A stretch of 64,000 nucleotides of DNA from JAOPZW01 sp963764585 (GTDB taxonomy: Bacteria > Actinomycetota > Thermoleophilia > Solirubrobacterales > Solirubrobacteraceae): assembly GCA_963764585.1 (NCBI GenBank), contig CAVXTB010000010.1, forward strand, positions 1 to 64,000, in the 5' to 3' direction. Each line of letters starts with the position of its first letter. Position 1 is the stretch's first letter. Shown in pieces: positions 19,194 through 29,182 of this stretch. The translations under genes and the position numbers were made by a program. The notes below the pieces were generated by a model. The model was not told where the DNA came from and did no database searches. It was given only the letters and a program-made list of their open reading frames with translations.

Positions 19194-21140
19194 TCAGGCG
19201 CGCGCCGCCAGCCACGCGCCGAGCTCGCTCGCCGGCAGCGGGCGGCTGAGCAGGAAGCCCTGCGCGACGTCGCACTCCAGGCTCGCGAGCACGTCGAGGA
19301 CCTCGGCCGTCTCGACGCCCTCGGCCACGACGGCGAGGCCGAGGTGGCGCGCCAGGTCGATCGTCGAGCGCACGATCGCCGCGTCGCTGGCGTCGTCGGC
19401 CATGCCGATCACGAACGAGCGGTCGATCTTGACCTCGTCCAGCGGCAGGCGCTTGAGGTAGGACAGCGAGGAGTGGCCGGTGCCGAAGTCGTCGAGCGAC
19501 AGGCGCACGCCGAGCGCGCGCAGGCGCTCGAGCACGTCGCCGGCGCGCCGCGGATCGCCCATGACGGTGTCCTCGGAGATCTCGCACTCCAGGCGATCGC
19601 CGGGGACGTCCCAGCGGCGCAGCGTCGCGGCGACGGCGTCGGGCAGCGTCGAGTCGACGACGTTGGCGGCGGCGAGGTTGACGGCCACCGGCAGGTCGAT
19701 GCCGTCGCGCCGCCACTCGCTGCACTGGCGAACGGCGGCGTCGAGGACCCAGCGCGTGATGTCGGCGATGAGGCCGGTGCGCTCGGCGAGGCTCAGGAAG
19801 TCGCCCGGGCCGAGCAGCCCGCGCGCGGGGTGCTGCCAGCGCACGAGCGCCTCGACGCCGATCGTGTCCCCGCTCTCGAGCGCGACCTTGGGCTGGAAGT
19901 GCAGGACCAACTCGTCGTTGTCCAGCGCACGGCGCAGCTCCCCGAGCAGCGCGAGCCGCTCGGCCGAGTACGGGTCGCGTTCGCGGTCGTAGGTCTCGAT
20001 GCTCGTGGCCGAGCGCTTGGCGTCGTACATCGCGACGTCGGCGTGGCGCAGCAGGGTGGAGACGTCGTCGCCGTGGTCGGGCTGCACGGCGATGCCGATC
20101 GATGCGCCGAGCTCGATCGCCACGCCGCCGATGTCGAACGGACGCGCGAGCGCGGCGTGCAGGCGCGTGGCGACCTCGCCGAGGGCGCCGCGATGGGGCA
20201 GGGCGGCCAGCACCGCGAACTCGTCGCCGCCGAGGCGGGCGAGGATGTCGCTGCTGCGCAGCAGCCCGCGCAGACGCGCCGCGACCTCGACGAGCAGGCG
20301 GTCGCCCTGCTCGTGGCCCATCGTATCGTTGACCTCCTTGAAGCGATCGAGGTCGATGAGCAGGAGCGCGGCAAGGTCGCCGTCGCGGCGGGCGCCGGCC
20401 AGCGTGCGCTCGCCGAGCTCATACAGCTCGGTGCGGTTCGACAGGCCGGTGAGCGCGTCGTGGGCGGCCTGGTGGCGCAGGCGCCGCGAGGCGCTCGCCA
20501 CGGTGCGAAAGAGGGTGGCCCACAGCGCCAGCAGGCCGCCGACGAGCATCGCGATCAGGATGCGCGTGTCCGACGCGATCGCGTCGGCGGTCGGCGCGTA
20601 GTCCATGTAGCTCTCGAAGACCCCACCGCGGATCGGGACGTAGACCTCGGTGAAGCGGCCCTTGGCGCCGAGCTCCTCGGCGTCGTCCTCGACGGCCGCG
20701 TGGATCTCGCCGGCGAGCGCCTCGCGCACGTCGTTGTGGTCGAGGGCGTTGCGCCCGATGAACGCGTGGTCGTCGGACCAGGCGATGCGGCCGTCGCGGT
20801 CGTAGAGCTTGCCGCGCAGCAGCCCGCTGGACTTGAACCACTCGTCGAGCTCCGCGATGCGCTGGGCCGACAGCGGGCCGCCGTCGAGCTCGCCGGCGTG
20901 GACCTGGCCGGCCATCCCGACGCGGGCGACCGCCACGGCGAGCCGCTCGGAGTCGGCCGTCGCGCGGCGCTCGATGCGGGTGTGCAGGACCGTGCCGAGC
21001 GTGGCGCCGAGGGCCGCGATGACGAGCAGGCTGACGACGCCGAACGCCTGTAGCAGTGTGAGCCGCGGGAGACGCATGCTGAGCGTCGCCTCGGCGGCCT
21101 GCCGCGACTGCTTGAGGGCGGGCCGAACGAGCGGACGCAT
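19194..21140 (-). CDS. Membrane GGDEF-EAL protein (c-di-GMP turnover)
   Basis: 648 residues. A first membrane helix at about 30-52, an extracytoplasmic sensor loop (WFKSSGLLRGKLYDRDGRIAWSDD), a second helix near 190-212, then GGDEF and EAL domains. The cyclase motif RLGGDEFAVL is intact. The EAL side shows EALVRWQHP, ECEISEDTVMGD, LDDFGTGHSSLSYL, KIDRSFV and VAEGVET, so both activities could be functional. The net direction of cyclic-di-GMP synthesis or breakdown cannot be read from sequence. Single-gene transcription unit, divergent from fabI. Confidence 0.9.
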   Translation of the reverse strand: MRPLVRPALKQSRQAAEATLSMRLPRLTLLQAFGVVSLLVIAALGATLGTVLHTRIERRATADSERLAVAVARVGMAGQVHAGELDGGPLSAQRIAELDEWFKSSGLLRGKLYDRDGRIAWSDDHAFIGRNALDHNDVREALAGEIHAAVEDDAEELGAKGRFTEVYVPIRGGVFESYMDYAPTADAIASDTRILIAMLVGGLLALWATLFRTVASASRRLRHQAAHDALTGLSNRTELYELGERTLAGARRDGDLAALLLIDLDRFKEVNDTMGHEQGDRLLVEVAARLRGLLRSSDILARLGGDEFAVLAALPHRGALGEVATRLHAALARPFDIGGVAIELGASIGIAVQPDHGDDVSTLLRHADVAMYDAKRSATSIETYDRERDPYSAERLALLGELRRALDNDELVLHFQPKVALESGDTIGVEALVRWQHPARGLLGPGDFLSLAERTGLIADITRWVLDAAVRQCSEWRRDGIDLPVAVNLAAANVVDSTLPDAVAATLRRWDVPGDRLECEISEDTVMGDPRRAGDVLERLRALGVRLSLDDFGTGHSSLSYLKRLPLDEVKIDRSFVIGMADDASDAAIVRSTIDLARHLGLAVVAEGVETAEVLDVLASLECDVAQGFLLSRPLPASELGAWLAARA

Positions 21141-21238
21141 GTGCGGCGCGAGCGTCGGGGATGCGCTCGCACCGCACTGATGGCCCCGAGTGTAGAGCCG
21201 GCCTGCGGGGCGCGACCTAGCCGAATAGCCTGTCCGCC

Positions 21239-22033
21239 ATGCTGCTCGACGGACGCAAGCTGCTGATCACCGGCGTGCTGACCGACCGCTCGATCGCCTA
21301 CTTCGTGGCGCGCCGCGCCCAGGAGGAGGGCGCCGAGGTGGTCCTGACCGGCTTCGGCCGCGGCCTGCGCATCACCGAGCGCATGGCCAAGCGCCTGCAC
21401 ACCGAGGCCGACGTCCTCGAGCTCGACGTCAACGACCCCGAGCAGCTCGAGGCGGTTGCCGACGCCATCGACGAGCGCTGGGGACGCCTCGACGGCATCC
21501 TGCACGCGATCGCCTTCGTGCCCCCCGACGCGCTGGGCGGCCAGTTCCTGCAGACGCCGAGCGCTTCGGCGGTGGCGGCGTTCGAGACGAGCGCGTTCTC
21601 GCTGAAGGCGCTCGCAGCAGCGCTGCTGCCGGTGCTCGAACGCGGCGACGCGGCGAGTGTCGTCGGCCTGGACTTCGACGCCAGCAAGGCGTGGCCCGCC
21701 TACGACTGGGCGGGCGTGTCGAAGGCCGCCCTGGAGTCGATCAACCGTTACCTGGCCCGCGACCTCGGCCCGCGCGGCGTGCGCTCCAACCTCGTCGCCG
21801 CCGGCCCGCTGCAGACGGTGGCCGCGTCGAACATCGACGGCTTCGAGGTCCTCGCTGAGGTGTGGGAGCGCCAGGCTCCGCTGGGCTGGGACCTCTCGGA
21901 CCCCACGCCGGTCGCCGACGCGTGCCTGTTCCTGCTGTCGCCCCTGGCCCGCGCCATCACCGGCGAGATCCTGCACGTCGACGGCGGCGTGCACGCGCTC
22001 GGCGCGGCGGTGCCGGAGCCCGCAACCGAGTAG
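21239..22033 (+). CDS. fabI: Enoyl-[acyl-carrier-protein] reductase, NADH-dependent
   Basis: 264 residues. The InhA/FabI-type features are the start LLDGRKLLITGVLTDRSIAYFVARRAQEEG, the loop HAIAFVPPDALGGQF and the YDWAGVSKAALE catalytic Tyr-x6-Lys. RSNLVAAGPLQTVAASNIDGF is the substrate-binding loop, and GEILHVDGGVHALG closes the fold. It performs the last reduction of each fatty-acid elongation cycle. It lies near but not in the fab operon and on the opposite strand. The short tail after HALG is not conserved. Confidence 0.92.
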   Translation: MLLDGRKLLITGVLTDRSIAYFVARRAQEEGAEVVLTGFGRGLRITERMAKRLHTEADVLELDVNDPEQLEAVADAIDERWGRLDGILHAIAFVPPDALGGQFLQTPSASAVAAFETSAFSLKALAAALLPVLERGDAASVVGLDFDASKAWPAYDWAGVSKAALESINRYLARDLGPRGVRSNLVAAGPLQTVAASNIDGFEVLAEVWERQAPLGWDLSDPTPVADACLFLLSPLARAITGEILHVDGGVHALGAAVPEPATE

Positions 22034-22110
22034 TCGCTGGCCCAAGGTAGGAGCCGCGGCCGGCCGGCCGCGACGAGCCGCTCACTGCGCGGGTGATGAC
22101 GGTCTCAGTC

Positions 22111-22307
22111 TCAGGTGCGGGGACCCCCGCGCGCCGTCAGGCCGTCCAGCACGACCTCGACCGGCGACCTCCGGCGGCGCGAGTCCATCCGCTCGCGCAC
22201 GAGACGCATCTCGCTTGCGAACTCGCCGACCTGGCGGCCGGCCGAGCCGACCTCGCCGGCGGCCTTGATGAGGTCCTTGCCCTGGAGGCGGCACCGCCGA
22301 CCTTCAC
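22111..22307 (-). pseudogene. Frameshifted small protein gene
   Basis: On the minus strand a readable peptide, GKDLIKAAGEVGSAGRQVGE followed by FASEMRLVRERMDSRRRRSP and VEVVLDGLTARGGPRT, ends at TGA 22113-22111 but has no usable start in its own frame. The adjacent frame begins at GTG 22307 with VKVGGAASR. The two join if one base is added in the G-run at 22280-22282. The sequence looks like a genuine small helical protein, so this is either a one-base pseudogene or a base-calling error. No function known. Confidence 0.45.
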
Positions 22308-22321
22308 TCCCTCATTGCCGT

Positions 22322-22353
22322 TGTTGCGCTTCGCGGCGCCGCGAAGCGCAACA
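22322..22353. terminator. 32-bp perfect palindrome downstream of tetR
   Basis: TGTTGCGCTTCGCGGC is followed immediately by its exact reverse complement. It lies 11 bp past the stop of the tetR gene on the minus strand. It is most simply read as a bidirectional terminator hairpin, though without a T-tract. A palindromic protein-binding site is the alternative. Confidence 0.55.
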
Positions 22354-22363
22354 CGCGGACGAC

Positions 22364-22999
22364 CTAGGCGGGCGCTGCGGCCCCCGGCCGCGAGTAGACC
22401 GCCCGCCACCACAGCTCCGACAGCGTCCGGATCGACTCCGTCGCGTCGCCGCGCTTGAGGACGACTTCGCGCGTGATGTGGTTCTCGACCATCGCGAGCA
22501 GCGCCTGCGCGGACAGGCGCGGCAGGATGTCGTCGGGCGCGATGCCGCGCTCCTGGTCGCGCTCGATGCGCGCGGCGGCGCGCTCGACGAAGCGCATGAT
22601 GTACGGGGCCCACTCGTCGGGCAGGTGCTCGCCGCGGGCTCCCGAGAGCTGCGCGGCGAGCAGCAGCAGGCCGGCGTTGCCGTTGACCACCGCCATGACG
22701 CGTGCCAGCGAGGTCCGCAGCTCGCGGCGCGGCTCGCCGTCGCCGTCGAGGTACGGGCTCGCCGCCAGGTACATCTGGCTGAAGACCTGTTGGATGAGCC
22801 GATCGACGACCGCGCGCTTGTTGGGGAAGTAGAAGTAGACGGCCGTGCGCGAGACGAACGCCTTGCGCGCGATCGCGTCCATCGTCAGGGAATCGAACCC
22901 CTTCTCGGCGAGCGCCTCACGGGCCGCCTCGAGAATCGCCTCTTCGGTGGCGTTGCGCGTCTGGACCTCCCGCCGCGCGGCGGTGAGGGTAGGGGTCAC
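22364..22999 (-). CDS. TetR-family regulator, end of fatty-acid operon
   Basis: 211 residues. The N-terminal helix-turn-helix is standard (EEAILEAAREALAEKGFDSLTMDAIARKAFVSRTAVYFYFPNKRAVVDRLI). The C-terminal domain is a ligand-sensing helical bundle. Its ATG overlaps the accD stop (ATGA), making it the last cistron of the fab operon, so it probably senses acyl-CoA or acyl-ACP and regulates the operon. That role is inferred by position. It is analogous to, but not shown to be, FasR/FabR. Confidence 0.87.
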   Translation of the reverse strand: MTPTLTAARREVQTRNATEEAILEAAREALAEKGFDSLTMDAIARKAFVSRTAVYFYFPNKRAVVDRLIQQVFSQMYLAASPYLDGDGEPRRELRTSLARVMAVVNGNAGLLLLAAQLSGARGEHLPDEWAPYIMRFVERAAARIERDQERGIAPDDILPRLSAQALLAMVENHITREVVLKRGDATESIRTLSELWWRAVYSRPGAAAPA

Positions 23000-24354
23000 C
23001 TGGCGGCCTCCAGCGCGAAGGCGATGCGCTCGCGCGTCTCGCTCGGGGCCACGACCTCGTCGATGAAGCCGCGCGACGCGGCCACCCGCACCGGAAGGTG
23101 CTCGGCGGCATACGCATCGGCCAGGGCCTGCGCGTCGGCGCCGGCCGCGATCTCACGGCGGTTGACCACTTCGACAGCCTGACGCGGTCCCATAACGCCA
23201 ATCTTTGCATGCGGCCAGGCCATCGTTAGGTCCGCGCCAAGATCGCGCGAGTTCATGACGATGTGCGCGCCGCCGTAGGCGGCCCGCAGCGTCAGCGTGA
23301 TCCGCGGCGTCGTGGCCACGCTGAACGCGCGCAGCAGCGACGCGCCGTGGCGGATGACGCCGGCCTGCTCCTGCGACACGCCGGGCAGGAAGCCGGGAGT
23401 GTCGACGAGCACGACGAGCGGCAGGCCGAAGCGATCGCAGAGGTCCACGAACCAGGCGCCCTTCTGCGAGGACTCGGCGTCCAGGCAGCCGCCGAGGTGC
23501 TTGGGCTGGTTGGCGATGACGCCGACGGGCATCCCCGAGATGCGGGCGAAGCCGACGACGAGGTTGCGCGCCCAGCGCGGGCCGAACTCGAGCAGCTCGC
23601 CGCCGTCGACGAGCCGCGCGGCGACGTCGCGCACGTCGTAGACCTCGCGCTCGCGCTCGGGCAGGACCTCGCCCGGGTCGCCGGCCGCCGGGTCCTCCGG
23701 CGGGTACAGCGGCAGCGAGCCGCCAGCCACCGACGGCAGGTGGGCCAGCGCGGAGCGCACCATCTCGGCCGCGTGCACGTCGTTCTCGGCGAACAGGTGC
23801 GCGACGCCGTTGCGCCCGTGGACCTTCGGCCCACCAAGCTCGAGCGCCGTGACCTGCTCGCGCGTGACGCGCTCGACGACGGCCGGGCCCGTGAGGAACA
23901 TCTTCGCGTCGCTCCCGGCCATGACCGTGAGGTCGCCGAGCGCCGGCGAGTACGCCGCGCCGCCCGCGCACGGCCCGCCGATCACGCTGATCTGCGGGAC
24001 CTTGGCGAGCGCCTGCGCGCGGAAGATCGCGCTGTAGGCGTGCAGCGCCGCGACGCCCTCCTGCAGGCGCGCCCCGCCGGAGTGCGGGAAGCCGACCACC
24101 GGCGCGCCGAGCTTGTCGGCGTGCGTGATCGCACGGGCGATCGTCTCGCCCCCGCGGGTGCCGAGCGAGCCGCCCTTGAACGAGCCGTCCTGCGCCCAGG
24201 CGCAGACGACGCGCCCGTTCACGCGGCCCGAGCCCGACAGCACGCCGTCGCCGACGAGCGAGCGGGTGGGCCGGAACGTCCCGGAGTCGAAGAGCAGCTC
24301 GAGCCGCGCGCGCGCGACGAGATGCTCTGGTGCGACATCGAAGACTGCGCTCAT
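22996..24354 (-). CDS. accD: Acyl-CoA carboxylase carboxyltransferase (beta) subunit
   Basis: 452 residues of the carboxyltransferase family (AccD/PccB of actinomycetes, without the zinc finger of E. coli AccD). Both crotonase-like halves are visible: GFPHSGGARLQEGVAALHAYSAIF with GGPCAGGAAYSPALGD, and LVDTPGFLPGVSQEQAGVIRHGASLLRA with RAAYGGAHIVMNSRDLGADL. It would transfer the carboxyl from carboxybiotin to acetyl- or propionyl-CoA. Placement between fabF and tetR argues for malonyl-CoA supply. The biotin carboxylase partner is not in this window. Acyl-CoA preference is not decidable from what I can see. Confidence 0.85.
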   Translation of the reverse strand: MSAVFDVAPEHLVARARLELLFDSGTFRPTRSLVGDGVLSGSGRVNGRVVCAWAQDGSFKGGSLGTRGGETIARAITHADKLGAPVVGFPHSGGARLQEGVAALHAYSAIFRAQALAKVPQISVIGGPCAGGAAYSPALGDLTVMAGSDAKMFLTGPAVVERVTREQVTALELGGPKVHGRNGVAHLFAENDVHAAEMVRSALAHLPSVAGGSLPLYPPEDPAAGDPGEVLPEREREVYDVRDVAARLVDGGELLEFGPRWARNLVVGFARISGMPVGVIANQPKHLGGCLDAESSQKGAWFVDLCDRFGLPLVVLVDTPGFLPGVSQEQAGVIRHGASLLRAFSVATTPRITLTLRAAYGGAHIVMNSRDLGADLTMAWPHAKIGVMGPRQAVEVVNRREIAAGADAQALADAYAAEHLPVRVAASRGFIDEVVAPSETRERIAFALEAAR

Positions 24355-24358
24355 ATGG

Positions 24359-25575
<1,217 letters not shown>

Positions 25576-25579
<4 letters not shown>

Positions 25580-25848
25580 GCGGTCGCACCCGCCTTCTCG
25601 CGCGTCAGCTCCTGGACCAGCGCGGCGGCGTCGCCGACGGTGGCGATCGACTTCAGGCGCCCATCGGCGATCTGCACGTCGTAGCGATCCTCGAGCGCCT
25701 TGACGACCTCGACGAGGTCGAGCGAGTCGACGTCCAGGTCGCTCCACGTCTGGTCGGCCTCGGCGCTCTCGGCGCCCGGGACCTTGATGTTGGCGAGCTC
25801 CTCGCGGATGGCCTCGAGGGCCTCCTGATCGGTGGGGACGTTGGCCAT
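25576..25848 (-). CDS. acpP: Acyl carrier protein
   Basis: 90 residues, acidic. The phosphopantetheine attachment serine lies in DLDVDSLDLVEVVKALEDRYDV. The ATG at 25846-25848 is preceded by AAGGAGG with a 7-base spacer, the best ribosome-binding site in the operon, fitting the high demand for ACP. Longer than E. coli ACP by about a dozen residues at the ends. Confidence 0.94.
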
Positions 25849-25873
25849 GTCTAGGCCTCCTTGGTGTTCTCGT

Positions 25874-26566
25874 TCATGCGCCCAGCCCTCCATCCACGGA
25901 GAGCGTGGCGCCGTTCACGTAGGCCGCCTCCTCGGAAACGAGGAAGGCGACGGCGGCGGCGACCTCGTCGGGTCGCCCCACGCGACCAGCCGGGACGGCC
26001 TTGGCCAGGTCCTCGGGCAGGTCGGCGGTCATGTCGGTCTCGATGACGCCGGGGGTGATTGCGTTGCAGGTCACGCCCTTGCGAGCCATCTCGCGCGCGA
26101 TCGTGCGCGTGAAGCCGAGCAGCCCGGCCTTCGCGGCGGCGTAGTTCGCCTGCCCCGGGTTGCCGCGCTCGGCCACGACCGACGAGACGTTGACGATGCG
26201 CCCCCAGCGCGCGCCCAGCATGTCGTCCAGGGCGCGGCGCGTGCAGAGGAAGGCACCGGTGAGATTAGTGTCGACGACGGTCTGCCACTCGTCGTCGGGC
26301 ATGCGGATGGCCAGGCCGTCGTGGCGCACGCCGGCGTTGTTGACCAGCACGAGGATCGGGCCGAAGCGCTCCTTGACCTCGGTGAGGGCGGCCTTGACCT
26401 GCTCGGCGTCGCCGACGTCGGCCTGCACGTCGCCCGACGTGCGGCCCAGGCGCGCGACCTTCCAGCCGTCGGCCTCCAGGCGGTCGGCGATCGCCGCGCC
26501 GATGCCGCGCGTGCCGCCGGTCACCAGGGCGCAGCCATCGTGTCCGTTGCGCGCGGACTCAGGCAC
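25874..26566 (-). CDS. fabG: 3-oxoacyl-ACP reductase
   Basis: 230 residues, a short SDR. TGGTRGIGAAIA binds NADPH, LVNNAGV follows strand 4, and the catalytic set is NVSSVV (Ser), NYAAAKAG (Tyr, Lys). The C-terminus GATLSVDGGLGA is complete. It reduces 3-oxoacyl-ACP. It overlaps fabH by 8 bp, and its TGA overlaps an ATG that opens an 8-codon reading frame leading into the acpP ribosome-binding site. Confidence 0.92.
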   Translation of the reverse strand: MPESARNGHDGCALVTGGTRGIGAAIADRLEADGWKVARLGRTSGDVQADVGDAEQVKAALTEVKERFGPILVLVNNAGVRHDGLAIRMPDDEWQTVVDTNLTGAFLCTRRALDDMLGARWGRIVNVSSVVAERGNPGQANYAAAKAGLLGFTRTIAREMARKGVTCNAITPGVIETDMTADLPEDLAKAVPAGRVGRPDEVAAAVAFLVSEEAAYVNGATLSVDGGLGA

Positions 26567-27596
26567 AGGGGTACTCGCGCTCCTTCCAGCCGACGACGCC
26601 CGCGCCCCACACGAAGCCGGCGCCGAAGGCGGCCAGGGCGACGGTGGCGCCGGGCTCCAGGCGGCCCTCGCGCTCGGCCTGGGCCAGCGCGAGGGGGATC
26701 GAGGCCGAGGAGGTGTTGGCCACCTGGTCGACGTTGATCATCACCTTGTCGCGCGCCACGCCGAGCTCGGTCGCGGCCGCGTCGATGATGCGGACGTTGG
26801 CCTGGTGGGCGACGAAGAGGTCGATCTCGTCGACGGTCTTGCCGGCGCGCTCGAGCGCCTCGCGGCTGGCCGCCACCACGCGCCGGACGGCGTGGCGATA
26901 GACCTCGGCGCCCTGCATGCGCAGCACGCGCTCGTCGCGCTCGGCGTAGAGGAGGTCGGCCTGCTCGCCGTCGGCGCCGAGCACGAAGCCGCCGACGCCG
27001 AGGTCGAGCTCGCCACCGGCGACGACGACGGCGCCCGCGCCGTCGCCGAACAGCACGGCCGTCGAGCGGTCGTTGTGGTCGGTGACGCGGCTGAGCGCCT
27101 CGGCGCCGCACACGAGGACGACCGACGCGCGGCCGGACTCGACGAGCGCGGCCGCCTGATCCAGCCCGTAGAGGAAGCCGGCGCACGCGGCGTTGAGGTC
27201 GACGGCCGCGGCGCGATCGGCGCCGATGACGCGCGCGACCTCCGGTGCGAGGCCCGGCGTGACGCGATCGGGCGTGAAGGTCGAGACGATGACGTGGTCG
27301 ACCTCGGCGCCCGAGCGCCCGGCGTCGTCGAGGGCGAGCAGGCAGGCGCGCGCGGCCAGGTCGGCCAGCGTCTCGTTGCCCTGCAGGTGGCGGCGCTCGC
27401 GGATGCCGGTGCGGCGCACGATCCACTCGTCGCTCGTGTCGAGCCGCTGCTCGAGGTCGGCGTTGGTGATCACGTGGTCGGGCAGGGCCGCGCCGACGCC
27501 GAAGATGCCGGCGGTCATGCCGCGCCGGCGCTGCGGCGCGAGGCGCGGGGTGATGGCGGGGCTGGTGCGGTGCTCGACGGTGGCTGCCATGCTCAC
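26559..27596 (-). CDS. fabH: Beta-ketoacyl-ACP synthase III
   Basis: About 345 residues from GTG 27596, which overlaps the fabD stop (GTGA); ATG 27590 or ATG 27518 would give 343 or 319 residues. The active site is complete: VDLNAACAGFLYGL (Cys), FVAHQANVRIID (His) and VANTSSASIPLAL (Asn). It condenses acetyl-CoA or a branched starter with malonyl-ACP to begin chains. The first 24 residues (rich in Pro and Arg) precede the family start MTAGIFGVGAALPDHV, so the inner start is also credible. Confidence 0.92.
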   Translation of the reverse strand: MSMAATVEHRTSPAITPRLAPQRRRGMTAGIFGVGAALPDHVITNADLEQRLDTSDEWIVRRTGIRERRHLQGNETLADLAARACLLALDDAGRSGAEVDHVIVSTFTPDRVTPGLAPEVARVIGADRAAAVDLNAACAGFLYGLDQAAALVESGRASVVLVCGAEALSRVTDHNDRSTAVLFGDGAGAVVVAGGELDLGVGGFVLGADGEQADLLYAERDERVLRMQGAEVYRHAVRRVVAASREALERAGKTVDEIDLFVAHQANVRIIDAAATELGVARDKVMINVDQVANTSSASIPLALAQAEREGRLEPGATVALAAFGAGFVWGAGVVGWKEREYPCA

Positions 27597-28420
27597 GCCG
27601 CCTGCAGGGTTCGCTTGACCAGGCCGGTGAGCACGGCGCCCGGGCCGAGCTCGACGAAGCGCTCGACGCGCGCGGTGCGCAGCGCCAGCAGGGTCTCGCG
27701 CCAGCGGACGGGGCGCAGGAGGTTCTCGGCCAGCTCGCGGCGCACGTCGACGAACGGCGATGCGCTGCCGTTGGAGTAGACGGGGATCTGCAGCTCGTGC
27801 ACGGGCGTCGCGTCGAGCGCGGCGCGCAGGCGCTCGGCGGCCGGCTCCATGAGCTGTGAGTGGAAGGCGCCGGTGACGTCGAGGCGGCGGGCGCGCGCGC
27901 CGGCCTCGTCGCGTGCGACCTCCTCGGCCTCGGCGATCGCGTCGATCGGGCCGCTCAGGACGAGCTGGCCCGGCGCGTTGTCGTTGGCCACGACGAGCCC
28001 CAGCCGCGCAGCGAGCGCGTGGACGTCGCGCGAGTCGCCGCCGAGCATCGCGACCATGCCGCCCGCGCTGCGCTCGCCCGCGTCGGCCATCGCGGCCGCG
28101 CGCTCGTCGACCAGCCGGACGGCGTCGTCGAGCTCCAGGGCGCCGGCGGCGACCAGGGCGGCGTACTCGCCGAGCGAGTGGCCCGCGGCGGCGCGGCCCT
28201 CGTCCTCGTCGTCGACCTCGGAGCGCCATTCCTCCCACGCCGCGACGGAGCAGAGGAAGAGGGCGGGCTGCTGGTAGCGGGTGCCCTCGGCGAGGCGCTC
28301 GAAGGGGTCGTACCCGAGCAGCTCGAGACCGCGCTCGAGCAGGGGGTGACCGCGGTAGGGCTCTTCCATCCCTTCCGCGTGGCTCCCCTGGCCGGGGAAG
28401 AGCAGTGCGCTGGACGGCAT
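27593..28420 (-). CDS. fabD: Malonyl-CoA:ACP transacylase
   Basis: 275 residues. LLFPGQGSHAEGM opens the fold, AAGHSLGEYAALVAAGAL carries the catalytic Ser, GAFHSQLMEPA the catalytic His, and PVYSNGSASPF the conserved strand. It loads malonyl groups on ACP. First gene of the fab operon. The ATG at 28418-28420 follows a region with a possible promoter. Confidence 0.92.
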   Translation of the reverse strand: MPSSALLFPGQGSHAEGMEEPYRGHPLLERGLELLGYDPFERLAEGTRYQQPALFLCSVAAWEEWRSEVDDEDEGRAAAGHSLGEYAALVAAGALELDDAVRLVDERAAAMADAGERSAGGMVAMLGGDSRDVHALAARLGLVVANDNAPGQLVLSGPIDAIAEAEEVARDEAGARARRLDVTGAFHSQLMEPAAERLRAALDATPVHELQIPVYSNGSASPFVDVRRELAENLLRPVRWRETLLALRTARVERFVELGPGAVLTGLVKRTLQAA

Positions 28421-28457
28421 CGGGCGATTTCACCCCACGGCACACGCTGGGTTGCAG

Positions 28458-28486
28458 TTGTTCGACACAGGGCCAAGATGTGTCAA
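28458..28486 (-). promoter_or_regulatory. Possible fab operon promoter with inverted repeat
   Basis: Reading the minus strand, TTGACA (28486-28481) is followed 17 bases on by GAACAA (28463-28458), a weak -10. Overlapping it, GACACA and TGTGTC (28464-28469 and 28479-28484) form a 6-bp inverted repeat with a 9-base spacer, a plausible operator for the operon's TetR protein. Prediction by eye only. Confidence 0.35.
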
Positions 28487-28615
28487 ATGGGGAAGTCCGA
28501 TGGCTATGCGGTTCTTCGCCTCGATGTCGACGGATATGTGCCCGAGTGTCGAGTGCCCGGGCGGTCTCCTGCGGCCGTCGGTGCAGGCGATTTGCGCTCG
28601 CCTGGCGGGTAGGCC

Positions 28616-29182
28616 ATGGTTGGCCCAGCGATGATCGGCGCAGCGGAACTGCTCAGGCCGGTAACGGCGCTCGTAGCCGTCGGGCTGCTCGTCGTCTTCC
28701 TGACGCAGGGGCAGGATGCGGCGCCGTCGGTGGCGGCGGTCGTCAAGCCGCGCCTGCGCGTCGACGCCACCTCCGACGCCGAGGCCCGCCAGATGCGCCG
28801 CGCCACCCACCGCCTGGCGCGCGAGCTCGGCACGGCGGCGGGCTGCGCCGCACGGCGGGCCAGCGCGTTCGACACATGCGTAGCTCCGGCGCTGCAGCAC
28901 ACGGGCGTCGGCGGCCGCGGCGCGGCGCTGATCCTGGGCAACGTCACGGCCACCATCCCCTCGGGGCACTGCCTGAGCTACCTCGCCGGCCTGCAGGCGG
29001 CCAACGGCGCGGCCTCCGACAACGCGCGCTGGCTCGTGGCGAACCTCTACCGGTACCGGGGCCCGACCGGCCGGCGCCGGCTCACGCGCCAGCTGCGCCT
29101 CACGCACGCGATGCTGCGCCGGGCCGCGCGCGCGGCCCCGCCCGACGTCTGCGAGCCCGGCGGCGGGCAGCCGGCCATCTAG
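28616..29182 (+). CDS. Membrane-anchored hypothetical protein
   Basis: 188 residues with one N-terminal membrane helix (LLRPVTALVAVGLLVVFLTQ) and a helical, Cys-containing outer domain (RQMRRATHRLARELGTAAGCAARRASAFDTCVAPALQHTG, then GHCLSYLAGLQAANGAASDNARWLVANLYRYRG). No family recognised. An ATG at 28631 is an alternative start. Divergent from fabD, and sharing its stop-codon CTAG with the ThyX-like gene. Confidence 0.62.
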   Translation: MVGPAMIGAAELLRPVTALVAVGLLVVFLTQGQDAAPSVAAVVKPRLRVDATSDAEARQMRRATHRLARELGTAAGCAARRASAFDTCVAPALQHTGVGGRGAALILGNVTATIPSGHCLSYLAGLQAANGAASDNARWLVANLYRYRGPTGRRRLTRQLRLTHAMLRRAARAAPPDVCEPGGGQPAI

